Numbered from the stretch's first letter, positions 51,501-62,890 are shown. The stretch: 64,000 nucleotides of DNA from Diploscapter coronatus (GCA_964036155.1 OZ038423.1:39819249-39883248), one strand, 5' to 3'. The notes: generated by a model not told the origin, from the letters alone. Translations and numbers: made by a program.

Positions 51501-53537
51501 GGATAATTCATGATTCATCCATAAACAATTCGCATATGTCCAGGAAACGCAGCAAAAAATTCGCAAAATAAACGCGAAAAATGCATAAAAATTCATTTCT
51601 AAATTCGCGCAATTTTCATTCAAAATAGCCAAGAGCAAGTTTTCAAAGGATAAAGAAGAAAAACGAAGTAAAAATGAAAAGATAAAGCCGGGATAATTCA
51701 ATAATAAATACGCTTCAGCTTCTGATGTGGAAGTGTATAAAAGAGAGAAAGAGAAGAGATACCTCTGGACTGGCTTGCAGAGGGAGAGAGAGAGAGAGTA
51801 GGGGGAATGAAGAGAGAACAGAGAAGGGAACTGAAAAGATCAATAAAGTGAGAAGGGGAGGACAGTTGTGATGAATGCAGAAGCAGAGACAGAGGTCGAA
51901 GGGGGAATAAATGAATAAAGAGAAGGAAGATGAATGAAATGAAAGATGATAGCTAAATTATGAGCGGTAATTTATTAGGGTTCATAAGAAAAAATTAGAA
52001 ATTTACCAAAGATTGAAAACAAATGACTTGACATAAAAAGTACATCACAATTTTATGACTAAACGAAGACTTTTGGTCTTTTTACAATAGAACCTGCACG
52101 AAGCTGACTTCAACATCGATAATTCAACTTCGAGTATTTATGATTGAACTCTACCCCGATTTTGACATTAGTTTTAAAAATTTCTGAATTATGATCCCGA
52201 TTCCGATTCCGACTTCGAAAATTTTCTAACCCTGATTAGCATTCGAATTCCTTTTTTCTACAAAATTTAAATCCATCGACATTTAGCTCGAAATCTCGCA
52301 AATTTCTCGCTAGATCTAATTTTTCTAGGTGTCAATGAGAGTGTTCAGAAACCTGTATTCCAAACGCAATTTCCAGTTATCGCTCTTTGAAAGAAAATCT
52401 TATCTTCATTCCTACTTTTTCCGATATTTTTATGAAGGAAAATTTCAACAACATTCCGATCCCTCGAAATTCATTCCTTTTCAAAAATACTACAACTACC
52501 TCGAATGAAAGTCCGATTCGGGCTATTTTAAGAGGTGCAAAAAAGCGGAGGAAGTTCGGAGGACTGAACTCACATTTCAACAAAACTTCAAAGTTTCAAA
52601 GATTTTTGCCCAGTCCACTTTAGTTCATTTTTTCACTTCTCATTTCCTCTCATTCTTGCAGAAACTCAGACAGAAGCTCACATCAGAGACACAAGTTTCA
52701 TACGTTTCTCGCAGAAAAATGGTGCTGCACTTTGTTCAGTTTCGCCTCATTTCTCTGTGACAAAAACACTTCGGCTCCGACTGCCAAATCACTCCTTTGT
52801 TTCTTTGAAAACTGCAAATCAAACGATGCTTTTATCAGAAAAAAAGGCTCCGTTACAATCCAAGGAGGAGCGCTCTAGCTAAAAATGCGAAATGGGTGAA
52901 CTGAAAGTGTTTGTGGATTGTGGGAGTGAAATGAACGATGAACATTCAACATTGTCAGCTTGAAGCAGGCATGCTGACTGATTGCCCCAACTATACAATT
53001 TTTAGAGATCAAAGAAAAGTGCTAGCAAAAAGAAGTGATTTTAAAATAATTGAATCAGTCTTAGAAAATTTGAAATTTCAGCAGCCGTAAAATATTGCAT
53101 TTCAATCAGAGATAATCAAAATAATAGAATTTAGCATCCGGAAATACGAAAATTCAGATGTTTTGATGCCTAAGTACTTTTAAATTGGCTATGAAAATTC
53201 AGAAATCCCTCATTTATCCCGTCGATAAAAATTCGGAAAATACTTCGGAGGATTCAAGAAAATTTCCAATTCGGATTCAGAATCTAGGAATAAGTGAAGG
53301 TTCAACTTCGAAATCGACTTTTTCCGATTTTAAACTCCGAACATTCTTATTTTTCATTGTTTAATTGCATCACCATTCTCTCGATATTCATACATTTTCT
53401 CACCTAATATTCAATATTTTCGTATAGTTCTTTCAATTTTCCCAAGAAAATAAACAAAAAATTGTAAACTCACAAATTTCCTTGCTGATGACCCACAATT
53501 CCTCTTCTGACTCATCGCTGTCGGTTGGCAGAGACAT
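45525..53537 (-). CDS. TBC1D12/14: TBC-domain RabGAP, TBC1D12/TBC1D14 type
   Basis: Sixteen minus-strand exons: 53474-53537, 50947-51104, 50433-50568, 49893-50004, 48934-49094, 48650-48758, 48478-48606, 48142-48211, 47965-48095, 47655-47761, 47419-47607, 47035-47168, 46719-46858, 46419-46522, 46199-46371, 45525-45725. They join in phase to 705 aa (TBC1D14 about 693). The N-terminal half is acidic then Ser/Pro-rich and disordered. A charged coiled coil (about 310-345) precedes WTEQILPKWDKM and the TBC domain (about 360-610): CHELWWQGLPPKVRGKVW, ITLDASRTFP (Arg finger near 433), YRPDIGYVQSMSF (Gln finger near 469), RIWDVYLKDGEEFLF. Such proteins stimulate Rab GTP hydrolysis; TBC1D14 acts in recycling endosome and autophagy traffic. 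The start is the first ATG of the exon beginning at 53560; more 5' exons are possible. Intron 1 is 2.4 kb. Confidence 0.93.
51784..51798. repeat. (GA)n repeat in a purine-rich tract
   Basis: GAGAGAGAGAGAGAG core within a purine-rich stretch of about 51720-51960, inside the first intron of the TBC gene. Confidence 0.7.
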
Positions 53538-53905
53538 CGCCAAATTGCAGAGTTGCAGAACTGAAATGAAAGTGAATGAGGTAAAAAGAAGATTTATTTT
53601 CTAATCGAATCAGATCGAATGATTCATTCATTCTTCGATCTGCGCAACGCATTATTCGAAAAATGACCAATGACCGCAAAACACAGACATTTGCATAAAA
53701 ACGAGCGTAAGAATGGACGGAAACAGCGAATGAGTCAGCATTTTGAAGCAAAAAAACTAAATGCAAAGATGACGAATTGTGAATTAATAAAAAATGAGAT
53801 TTGCGATCAAAAATAGCTAAACTGATAGCCAATGTACTTTCTAAAACGAACTCGATGAAAATCGTATCAAAGTGAGACGAGTTAAGATATGAAAAGTCAG
53901 AACTA

Positions 53906-55209
53906 CAGGGTGCGGACAAATTATGGAGGCACTTGCTAAAGCGTCGATTTTTCACGAAGTGCGCAGAGTTTACATGCTATTTTTATTTTTTCGTCATTAC
54001 CATGTATTTCGTGATCATTTTCATGTATTATTTACCATTGGTAGGTTTTCTATTCAGAATGGTAGCGCCGAGTTCAAAGCGATCTATTATCATCATATTG
54101 TATCAGGCTGGGCATCAAACGAAAGACATCGTCAAACTGCTGAAAGTCAGTCGAACGATGGTCCAAAAGACTATAAAACGGTTCAAGGAGACTGGATCTA
54201 CTACTGACCGTCCAGGAAGTGGCAGAAAACGGAGTGCGAGGACGGAACGGAACAAGAAAAACTTCGTGAGCTGATTCTACGAAATTTCCGCAGATCCATA
54301 CGAAAAATGACCAAAAAATTGAAAATCGACGAAAAATCGGTCAGAATCATCATCAGGAAGAACTTGGGACTCAACTCCTACAGAATCCAAAAAAAGTTCA
54401 CGAACTTATGGACAAAATGATATCAAACAGACTTGAAAGATACCAACAGTTTCCCAAGAGGCTTTCTTCGGCACGCTACAAAACGATTATTTTTTCGGAT
54501 GAGGAAATATTCATAATTGAACTTTTCATGAATCGTCAAAATGATCACGTCCTGTCCCCAAACATCTCCTCTGCTAATTCCAATGGTAAACTGGTCGGAA
54601 GACGGGCTCATCCTCAGTCAATCACGGTTTGGGCGGCTACCGCCTATTATGGAAAGTCCCCCCTCGTGTTCGTCCCCCAGAACGCTAAGATCAGCACCGA
54701 AACCTATCAAATCTTATTTAAAATAAAGCTCTTATTCCCTGGACCAAAATCCATTTTAAATCCCGTCCCCCCTGCTTTCAGGAGGATTCGGCCCCTTCCC
54801 ATAAGTCAAAATCTACCTAGTCCTTCTGAAAAATTCACTTCCCAGATTTCATCTTTTCTTCCGAATGGCCCTCCAACAGCCCTGATTCGAACTCATTGGA
54901 TTATCCCACTTGGTAATACTTTGAGACCAAGGCCTGCTCTACTCCCCACAAAAGTTTCGGCTTCTTGAAGTCTTTCCTTGTCGAAGCATGAGACAAAATG
55001 TCCAACGACTAGTTGCGTGCCGTCATCGATGCCTTCCCCGAGCGACTCAAGGCCTGTATCAACGCTAAAGGCGGCCATTTCGAAAACTCTTAGTTGATTT
55101 TTTATCGTTATGTTATCAATAAATTATTTTAAAAATTTGAACTCGATTACTTCAATATTTCGGGTTAAATCTCAATTTATCGGTGCCTCCATAATTTGTC
55201 CGCACCCTG
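53906..55209 (+). mobile_element. Tc1/mariner-superfamily transposon, decayed
   Basis: A 1,304-bp element with identical terminal inverted repeats of about 27 bp at 53906-53932 and 55183-55209 (outer bases CAGGGTGCGGACAAATTATG), flanked by TA on both sides (53904-53905 and 55210-55211). The transposase lies on the plus strand, from an ATG near 54059. An N-terminal HTH part (YQAGHQTKDIVKLLKVSRTM and TDRPGSGRKRSAR) is followed by catalytic-domain remains (IIFSDEE; SITVWAATAYYGKSPLVF; EWPSNSPD, the third-Asp region). The frame is broken by shifts and stop codons (for example TAG and TGA near 54813-54830), so it is not autonomous. Intact ends beside a broken gene mean it could be mobilised only in trans. 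It sits about 370 bp upstream of the TBC start codon. Confidence 0.92.
54059..55094 (+). pseudogene. Broken Tc1/mariner transposase
   Basis: Transposase remnant inside the element at 53906-55209. Reading frames change at least twice: the HTH frame ends near 54274, the middle part is open about 54408-54730, and the distal catalytic part is in another frame with at least two in-frame stops. The first Asp (IIFSDEE) and third Asp (SNSPD) motifs are still visible. The length fits the usual 330-350 aa. Not expected to be functional. Confidence 0.85.
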
Positions 55210-58200
55210 TACAGTAAGAAGGATGTTCAAAAATTTCACAGCTCTAATAAATTTATTCTAAAATATCGCAAATAACCAAAATTAGCTCTTCGTCTTGTTA
55301 GTTATTTCTAGCATTTTTAAAAGAAATTTAGCCTATTTTTGATATCATAAATAAGTGTAGGTGAAAGCAAAAATCAAGATCGAAAACTTCGTTATAGGAA
55401 ATTTTGCTCTCAAAACCAAAATCACTACTTTCACTTATCTCATATTCTAACACTGAAAGAATTTTCTTGAAGAATTTGCAAAGAAGCTTTTTTAATCAGA
55501 AAGATATTTTCGAGGCTTGATATCTCGATGAAGATCAGCTTAAATTATAAGTGAGTTATCATAAAATCAACATCACGTGAATTTCGAGATGAGAAAAGAT
55601 TATTGAATGAGGTAAGTAGAGAAGAACTGTGCAAAGTCAAGGCAGAGTCAAAGGCAGCGCGATCAGGTCGAGTGGAAAGTTGGATTGGGAGAGGTTGCCC
55701 TTGCAGAAGTGAGAGAAGTCAAACAAACAGAGAAGTGGGAATGGGTCTAAGCTGCTTGGCTGCTTGAAAGCACTGCATAGCAGCATAGTGTTTAGGTACA
55801 GCCATCTAACAGACTGACTGCGATGCTGCAAGGGAAAGGGTGTTCTCCCCAGAAATGCTCGCAAAATGCTCGAAATGTGTGCAAACTGATTGTGAGGCGT
55901 GACTACGTCATTATTCTACAACACACTTCTTGTCTATTAGGCATGATCACCCAGAACCCATAAGCTTATGCAAATATTTTGCAAAGCTACGAATTTGCTC
56001 CAGCACTTTATAACATAACAAAAAATCGAAATTTAACTAGGCTAGAGACAATTCAGATCATAGACGTTTTTGATAGATTTTGATTTTGATAAAATTTTGT
56101 GAGTTCGAATTCCAATTTTTGAACTTTGAAATCTCAACGAGATAAGAAGCGAGAAAATTTTAACCATTCCTGCAACATTTTTCAACTATTAGAATTTCTC
56201 GTTAAAAACTGCAACCGGATAAGAAGTAAATGAATTTCGAGGGTCAAAAATATTTCTTTCTCGTCTAAACATAAAAGAATTGGACTCATTCTCTGTTTTC
56301 TTATCCTGTCTCACAATCAGAAAATAAAATCTTGTACAACCCTGCTTCGATCTTAAAATCTTGAAATTTTTGGTTTCGCCTTGCTTCTATCTCAAAATAG
56401 TATCAATTTTTAGTCAAATTCATCACGAATAAAAATAGTTTAAGCCTCCTTAGTACCATTCCCCTTCTAATTTAGCAAAGAAAATATTTTTTAAATCGCT
56501 AAACGTTTGCAATTCTTCGAAATCTCCGATAGATTTCCCATGAAAATGCAATTCTACAAATACTGTATTTGCACAAGATTAGAAAAACAACAATAAAAAA
56601 ATGCAAGAAAAATCGCGTTGTGAGGCAATAAAAATTGCCAGAAATCGCGATTTGCAATGTCGTTGAAAATGTTCTCCGCGTTCGATTGAAATCGAGAAAT
56701 CGAACGGGAGAAAAAGCCAAAGATACGAAAAATATAGGGACCGTCAAGCCACGCCCTTTTCATTCGATTCAATAGTGGCGCTAGTTTGAGAGGCCCCTAA
56801 TTACCTGTTAATTTTGTAAAATTGCATGCATAAATTCTAACTATGCTGACAGGCCGTGGCATTTCTAACACATTCCACAAATATGAGGCGCGAAAGCGAT
56901 TGTCGCAAATTAACTATTTTTAATCAATTGTATGCTAATTTCTCCGGCTTTTTCTCACCGGGAATATATATACAGAGCACAGCTTGATACTCAAAAATGG
57001 ATAACTCATCCCTTTTTGGCGAATATAGAAATATGGCTGGCAGCTCCTAGAAAAATAGCAAATGACTGCTAAAATGAGATGAGAGATAGGCGAGAGTATA
57101 AGAAATTGGCAAAAATACGCATTCCAACGATGAGTAAGTGATGAGAAAGATGAAAAAAATAAAAGAATGAGTTGGGAAAATTTCGAGAGAGATTGAAAGA
57201 TTTGATAGATGATTTGGGGTGAAATGAGCAAGAAGGGAATGATAAAGGGAAAGAAGGAAGAGATAAAGTGACAAAGAGAAAGACAGGAAACGTCTGTCTG
57301 TTTTGTCTTTGGCTGTCTTCGCTGTGCGATGTTAGGAAACATATGAGCAGAAGATTTGACAGACGGACAGACGGATAGACATAAACAATACTCACTGAAG
57401 GACTTTGTGACTGGGAGTGGGACAATGAAGAATGAAGAAATGAGAGGAACGGGGATTTATGATTAGCACAGACGAGTCAAATCTGTTCGATTTTACAATG
57501 AAGGATCTAGGAGCAGTAGATCTTACAAGAAACTGATTTAGAGCTTACACATAATCAATGATAAGTAGAATTTGTAACAAGAGTGAGACATTTTTTGCTC
57601 ACTCCGTAAATTTCCACTATTACTAAAGCAGGAACCTAGAATACTTTTTCTAGAAATGAGCGACAAGATTAAGCGAACTTTATCCTTGTAATTTCGAATG
57701 AACGCATGTGTCTTTTTAGTGATCGAAATGTTTTCTGTGATTTAGAAAAGTTGGGAGAAATGGAAATTTAACAGTAGTCGCAAGTAATGGGGATGAGTAA
57801 AGTTTCGAGATGCAAAGCTGAACGGAACAGTACAAAATTATGCATAAAAACCAATTTTTCGATATTACTTTTTCATCGAAACGGATCCAAACGAATAAAT
57901 GTCAAAGAGAAAATCCGAGAAATCTGAATATAAAATTCAGAATTTTCTTATCACAGCATCTATAGCGTAACATCAATAGCAAAAATAATAAAAACGTTCG
58001 AGTAATATTTCCTTTAAAAAATCAAGAAAACCCTTTTGTGGTAAAAATAGCAACTTGCAAAATCAAAAATAGCAGGAAACTGTCGAATTATTGATGCAAA
58101 AGTCGTAAAATGAAGTGTGGCAGGCAAATCGGGAAACTTTGATCTAAGTTTACAGTCGGCCACTTGATAGAAAATGCCGCAAAGAAAGAGAGAATCGAGA

Positions 58201-59801
58201 AATGTAAGAACTGTAGGAAATGAAGAAAATAAAGAATGAAAGCAGCCAAAAATGCTGAACGAGAAAAGGGAGAGGAAGAAAGAAAAGGTGACTTGCAAAG
58301 TCCTTCGTCCAAAAACAGAAATCACCAAAATCGGAAAATTTTCAACATTTCTGGGCGTCAACTTGAGGACAATGATTCATGACAGCCACGCAGCCGAAAG
58401 TGCATTCCACAGTAAATTGATAGCAATGCCGCGCAAAACAATCTCACAATAGAGTCATGTGCGTGCTTGAAATAGCAGGACAGACAAAGATGATTAACGT
58501 TTCTCAAACAAACGTATTTTAGGTGCAATTGTTTGTTTCTGAAATGAATTGAACATGATAATTTTGCTGATTTCTAGATCATATAAAATTGACAACAGAA
58601 TAATCGATTTAAAGATAAAATGAATAGTATCTGATTTTCATATAATTTATGCTGAAATTGATGAAAAGTTGCGCCTAGGTTTGCCAGAGTAGAACATTTA
58701 AAACCCGTAGCCCTCAATCCTCGATCTAATTAAATCAGATGGCATTGTTGAAGAATCATTCTGATCGATAGATTCCGATCCTAATGATTTATCGAGAAAA
58801 TGCGATCCGATCTATTGGATCAGATCGGATTAAAAAGCCTATTTGAGCGCAAATTCCTGAATGACGCAAAATATTTTATGTATTTAATTCATTTACCTAT
58901 GCCAAACCTAATAGATAAAGAAAAATTCTTACTTAAAGTACGAATTCAACCATTATGAATTTCCATGGTTCATGCTGATTTTTCTAGTAAAATAAAATGA
59001 ACGAACTCTGAATAGCGTCACTTGGTCCAAACTTTTTCCCCACTGCATGAATGTTTACCTTATCGAACACGGGGTATTATCATCTATCCACTATAAAATA
59101 ACTGATTCTGGTTCTCACAAACTCGCATTTATAGAGAAAATTTTCTTTAGAAAATAAGTTGTCTATTCTTTTTCCTAAAAATTTATCACCAAAATAAAAT
59201 GTTCCAAAAATCAGGTGAATCGACGAATTGATTGATGAAAATGGACTCTGAAACTGATACAATGACCCCATAAAGGCTGCTGCTGTAGTGTAGCGATCAA
59301 AGTGCGCGTTTCAATTTATTTGAAGGGGAATGTGACATGTTCAGACAATTTTCACAAGAATATGAAGGAAATAAATCGGAAACAATAATTCAATTCTCAT
59401 CAACAGTTCATTTTTAGTCCACTTTAACTATGTTTCGAAACGAATGGACATGTGTGAATTTATAAATCCTTAATGCTCTATAAAAACACGCGAGAAATTC
59501 TTCAATGATACAAATTATGCTCTTTTCAAAATATAAATTATTTCATACGGCAGATTGTTAATTTTTCCATATCCATCCATTGATGGAAAGGACAAACCTC
59601 TCACCGCATGCTGCGTTTCATAAGCTTTATTCATTCTTTTGATTTGATTCACTCCTAGTTTATGCGTATTCTAACCTATAATCATCTTAAAATTAAGAAA
59701 ACTATTCTGATCTTTTCATAATCAGTGCCTCGATAAATATTGTTGCCATGCAAACCTAGAGAGGACGATAGTCAGATCGTCAGAGACCTATTGCGACTTA
59801 C
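55210..59801. other. Gene-poor region with purine-rich tracts
   Basis: No recognisable gene in about 4.6 kb. The plus strand is strongly purine-rich at about 57060-57290 and 58180-58290; long minus-strand frames there are only the complementary pyrimidine-rich low-complexity sequence. It may contain 5' untranslated exons of the TBC gene (a donor-like GTGAGT on the minus strand near 57393). Confidence 0.4.
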
Positions 59802-59856
59802 CCACCATAGTTCATCTTCGTCTGCCGAAAGTGCTCTAGGTCTGCCTATGTCAAAT
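59802..59856 (-). other. Orphan candidate exon
   Basis: A 55-nt block on the minus strand bounded by TTTTCAG and GTAAGT. One frame reads FDIGRPRALSADEDELWW, which resembles the acidic start of the TBC protein (LPTDSDESEEELWV). It does not join in frame to any exon I placed, so it could be an alternative 5' exon of the TBC gene, part of another gene, or chance. Confidence 0.3.
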
Positions 59857-60180
59857 CTGAAAATTAAACCTTTCAATTTGTTTCAGCGGGCATTTTCAGG
59901 AAAAAATAAATATTGATCTTCAGCAAGTCCCTTGGAGTGATTATGAAAAATGTTTTGCAAATTCTAATGATAAATACTTCCATTTTCCACCCTTTACAAG
60001 GAAAGTCCTTTGCACAATTGTGTTCGTTGTCTCCTTTCATGTTTTCGTCGCACTCCTTTTTCTCTCTCAAACTCCTCGATCCTTCGTCTTGCGCTCTCTT
60101 TTCACAACAATATTTTCCGTTTGCCTTAGGACATAGACGCATAGACTGCACATGTGAAATCTAGAGCGGGGAAAAGATGT

Positions 60181-60297
60181 GGGCATGTGGTCTAGTGGTA
60201 TGATGCTCGCTTCGGGTATTTCCCATTCGTAGAAACCCACGAATTTGCGAGCACTAGAAGTCGCATTAGATCGTCGGTTCAATTCCGGCCCTGCCCC
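60181..60297 (+). tRNA. tRNA-Pro(CGG)-like gene with intron and long variable region
   Basis: The acceptor stem GGGCATG (60181-60187) pairs with CCTGCCC (60290-60296) with one mismatch. The A box TGGTCTAGTGGTA and D arm match tRNA-Pro. The anticodon stem is CTCGC with loop TTCGGGT (anticodon CGG), closed by GCGAG at 60247-60251 after an insertion of about 29 nt in the normal intron position. The T arm GTCGG-TTCAATT-CCGGC (60273-60289) contains a good B box (GGTTCAATTCC). Between anticodon stem and T stem are 21 nt instead of 4-5, like a class II tRNA. It could be an active unusual tRNA, a tRNA with a second insertion, or a pseudogene. Confidence 0.6.
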
Positions 60298-60492
60298 CAG
60301 TCCTTTTGCAAAAATTAGGATGCAAAATGCAGCTTGTTCTTCGTTCATAAATGCGTGGCCTGACATCAAGCGCTATCTTTAGGCTTTTTCTTTTCTAAGA
60401 TTTGCACCTTTAGTCAATTGCGTATAATAGACATGTAAAATGCTAAAATATTACATTTTGCACATTTCCGATCTTCCCGGACTAGTCAGGAC

Positions 60493-60684
60493 CAGACCTA
60501 GGGAGCACTTTCGTCAGACGAAAAAAATCTACGGGGGGTAGGTCGCAGAGGGAAAATTTTGTATGGCGAGGTAGGTCGCAAACTTGAACGTTTACGTTAT
60601 TGATTGACTAGAGATACAAAATTCTTAAGAAAATATATAGGGTAGGTCTCAAGGGGTTTCTGACGATCGTCCTCCCTAGGTCTG
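60493..60684. mobile_element. hAT-like MITE with 8-bp target duplication
   Basis: A 192-bp non-coding element with terminal inverted repeats CAGACCTAGGGAG (60493-60505) and its exact complement at 60672-60684. GTCAGGAC at 60485-60492 and 60685-60692 is an 8-bp target duplication. CAG...CTG ends plus 8-bp duplications are typical of hAT elements. The interior includes a repeated GGTAGGTC motif. Confidence 0.85.
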
Positions 60685-60774
60685 GTCAGGACCGATAAAA
60701 ACAGCCTGACAACTATACATATGGCTTAAAATTTTCATTCCAAAAATTGAATAATCAGAGAACTGTTGACTCAC

Positions 60775-60834
60775 TGTAGCTACCACCCTCTTTTCTGAGA
60801 AATAATATGAAGAAGAAAAAGGGTGATAGCTACA
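60775..60834 (+). other. Imperfect hairpin, miRNA-precursor-like
   Basis: Arms 60775-60796 (TGTAGCTACCACCCTCTTTT...) and 60811-60834 pair along about 22 bp with a few single mismatches around a loop of about 14 nt. Size and imperfection resemble a miRNA precursor. A small decayed foldback element is the alternative. No flanking target duplication seen. Confidence 0.3.
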
Positions 60835-62149
60835 AGGGGCCGAACTACCGTTTTGTTAATCGATTTCGACTCTTTATTCGGCCTTTTTATCAACTTTTCT
60901 GTATCTGAATTTTAATTTCCTTAAATCGCAGTTTCTTCCTATTCCCATTATTTTGTTACGCTCCTAAAGGAACATCCATCCTCCCTTTTCTTCTAAATCA
61001 ATCAATGTCTTCTCTGTTCTCTTCATATGCCTGACGTTCTGCAAGCCATACACGAAGTGTCTCATTCTAATTTCGTACCTCTCTTCCAATTCGCTCCCCG
61101 CATTTACTCATTTTCTTATCGTACTTTCATAACTTCCATTCATTTATTAAATTTCCTCACGCTGCTTGATCCATTGTTTCTTCGTGAGTAATTTCCATAT
61201 TCTTCTATCGATTCTCTCCCTTTCCTCTATTTATGTGAAGTACACAACACAATCGTATTGTATCTCAGCCCCATTTACAGTAAGAATTGAGCCACTGTTC
61301 TTCTCTTTACTTCCCATATTTAGAGAACGCAAATGCTCAGATTTGAAATAGCACTTGCGCTCTGCACCCATAGGCAATTCGTAAATGACGAGATCTACAG
61401 TTAGAGATAGGGGAGAGAATAGTATGAGAAAAGATAGGTCTCGTTATTTACGAATCGCCGTTCTCGTACTCTCTCCTTGTGTCTCAGAGTTCGTTATTCT
61501 CTTTTTATTCCTGATTTCTACCGCTTTTTTGTTCCCTTCATTTTACGAACTATTTTCCTCATGTTGCCCTTACCATGGCAACCTGGAAAGATAGTCACAA
61601 GTAAAATTAGTATCTTCCATGTTTCCCTACCTATAACCGTTTCTTCTAAACGAATCTCTCAGACGGAAATAATTTCTTCTATTTCCTATCCTAAGATCAA
61701 TTTTCAACTTAAACATATAAACTTCAGATATCGTATCTCAACTCTATTGTCCATCTAAATTGGACAAACCTTGACGTCTAAATCGCCATGTTTCGAACTA
61801 AATCAACATATTTTGTGACTAATAATCGACAAATTTATCTATCAAGAAGACAAGCAAACTATAGTGAGTATTTGAGATAAGCAATTCTCTTAAGAGTCGT
61901 TCCACGAATAAACTGAACTATGTACCGAACAACTGCAAAAGTAGAGAGCGCAGGTCCTGCTCATTCTGTGAAGACAAAGTTGAAGAGCGATTTTTCGCCA
62001 AAATTTTCAAAAAATTACGAAACTATTTTTTATTCATTTTTCTTTTCTCACTATTAGATATTAGACAGCTGCACTGCGTCAGAACAAAAACTACTCGTAA
62101 AATGAATCGTCATGAATTTAAAAAATTATCAAATTTTAGCATGACGATT
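60835..62149. other. Intergenic, no supported gene
   Basis: T-rich sequence with short low-complexity frames (61166-61758, plus). No motif or splice-paired exons. No upstream P450 exons were found here, although the fragment at 62150 would need them. Confidence 0.4.
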
Positions 62150-62419
62150 TCTCGAACCCGCAGAACTTCTTCCCATTCGGTGCGGGTCGTCGACATTGTG
62201 TTGAGAAACCGCTCACATATATAGGGATGCACGTGCTACTGACCAGAATCATGCAGTTTTTCGAGATCCATCCAGAAGGTAAAGAAAAAAACTTTTAAAA
62301 AATGGACAAAAATGAACAAATTTCAGATGGAAAAGCTGCCGAGCTTGCAGCGGTCACTAGGAATGACAAACGAACCCCTATCATTCAGAGTGGTCTTGAA
62401 GAATGTGCCTAGAACTTAG
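62150..62419 (+). pseudogene. Cytochrome P450 C-terminal fragment
   Basis: Two exon-like blocks. 62150-62278 (after ATTTTAG) reads HDDFSNPQNFFPFGAGRRHC then VEKPLTYIGMHVLLTRIMQF, the P450 heme-binding loop and L helix. 62327-62419 (after TTTCAG) reads LGMTNEPLSFRVVLKNVPRT and stop, the P450 C-terminal strand. The heme Cys is present, but the conserved Gly two residues on (CxG) is Glu. The two blocks do not join in frame with the visible donor (GAAG|GTAAAG leaves one extra base). No I-helix, ExxR or N-terminal exons occur upstream. This fits a truncated pseudogene; an assembly error at the junction is possible. Confidence 0.75.
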
Positions 62420-62890
62420 GAGCCAGTCCAAGCACAAATCTGTTGAATAAACATGCTAATAAAATGAGAGAAAAATCTATCTAAAATGTGCTGAGAAAAG
62501 CGTCGAAGAAATTGATGTATGACTGTGTTGATCACCGTAATGCATGAAAGGTGTACAATTGTGGTGCGTAAAATTATATCTCTGAATTTTCAAGTAAAAA
62601 TAACCATTTTATATTTGAAAATTTATATCGTGGATGTCTGTGTTTGTGAAAATGATCCCCTTTGAAGATTTATGATTTTCTTCTGCCAAATTGTGGTAAT
62701 TGTCGATAATTTAACAAATGATTAGAACATAATTACAGGCAGAATCCTTAGTTTTATATTATTTCATTTTCCCTCGTTACTTTTGAATTTTTTTGAGAGT
62801 TGTTTATATCATGTGCATTGAAATTAAATTATTATTTCATTTTATTCAATGGAATTTCTATATGAAATCTGAGATTATTATAATCAAGCT

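Noticed and set aside
56935..57425. Long minus-strand open frames (up to 135 codons) upstream of the TBC gene
   Set aside because: They are Ser/Phe/Leu low-complexity readings of a pyrimidine-rich tract in several overlapping frames, with no splice partners.
58740..58840. Cluster of GATC-containing short palindromes
   Set aside because: Short and imperfect, no flanking duplication; consistent with chance in AT-rich DNA.
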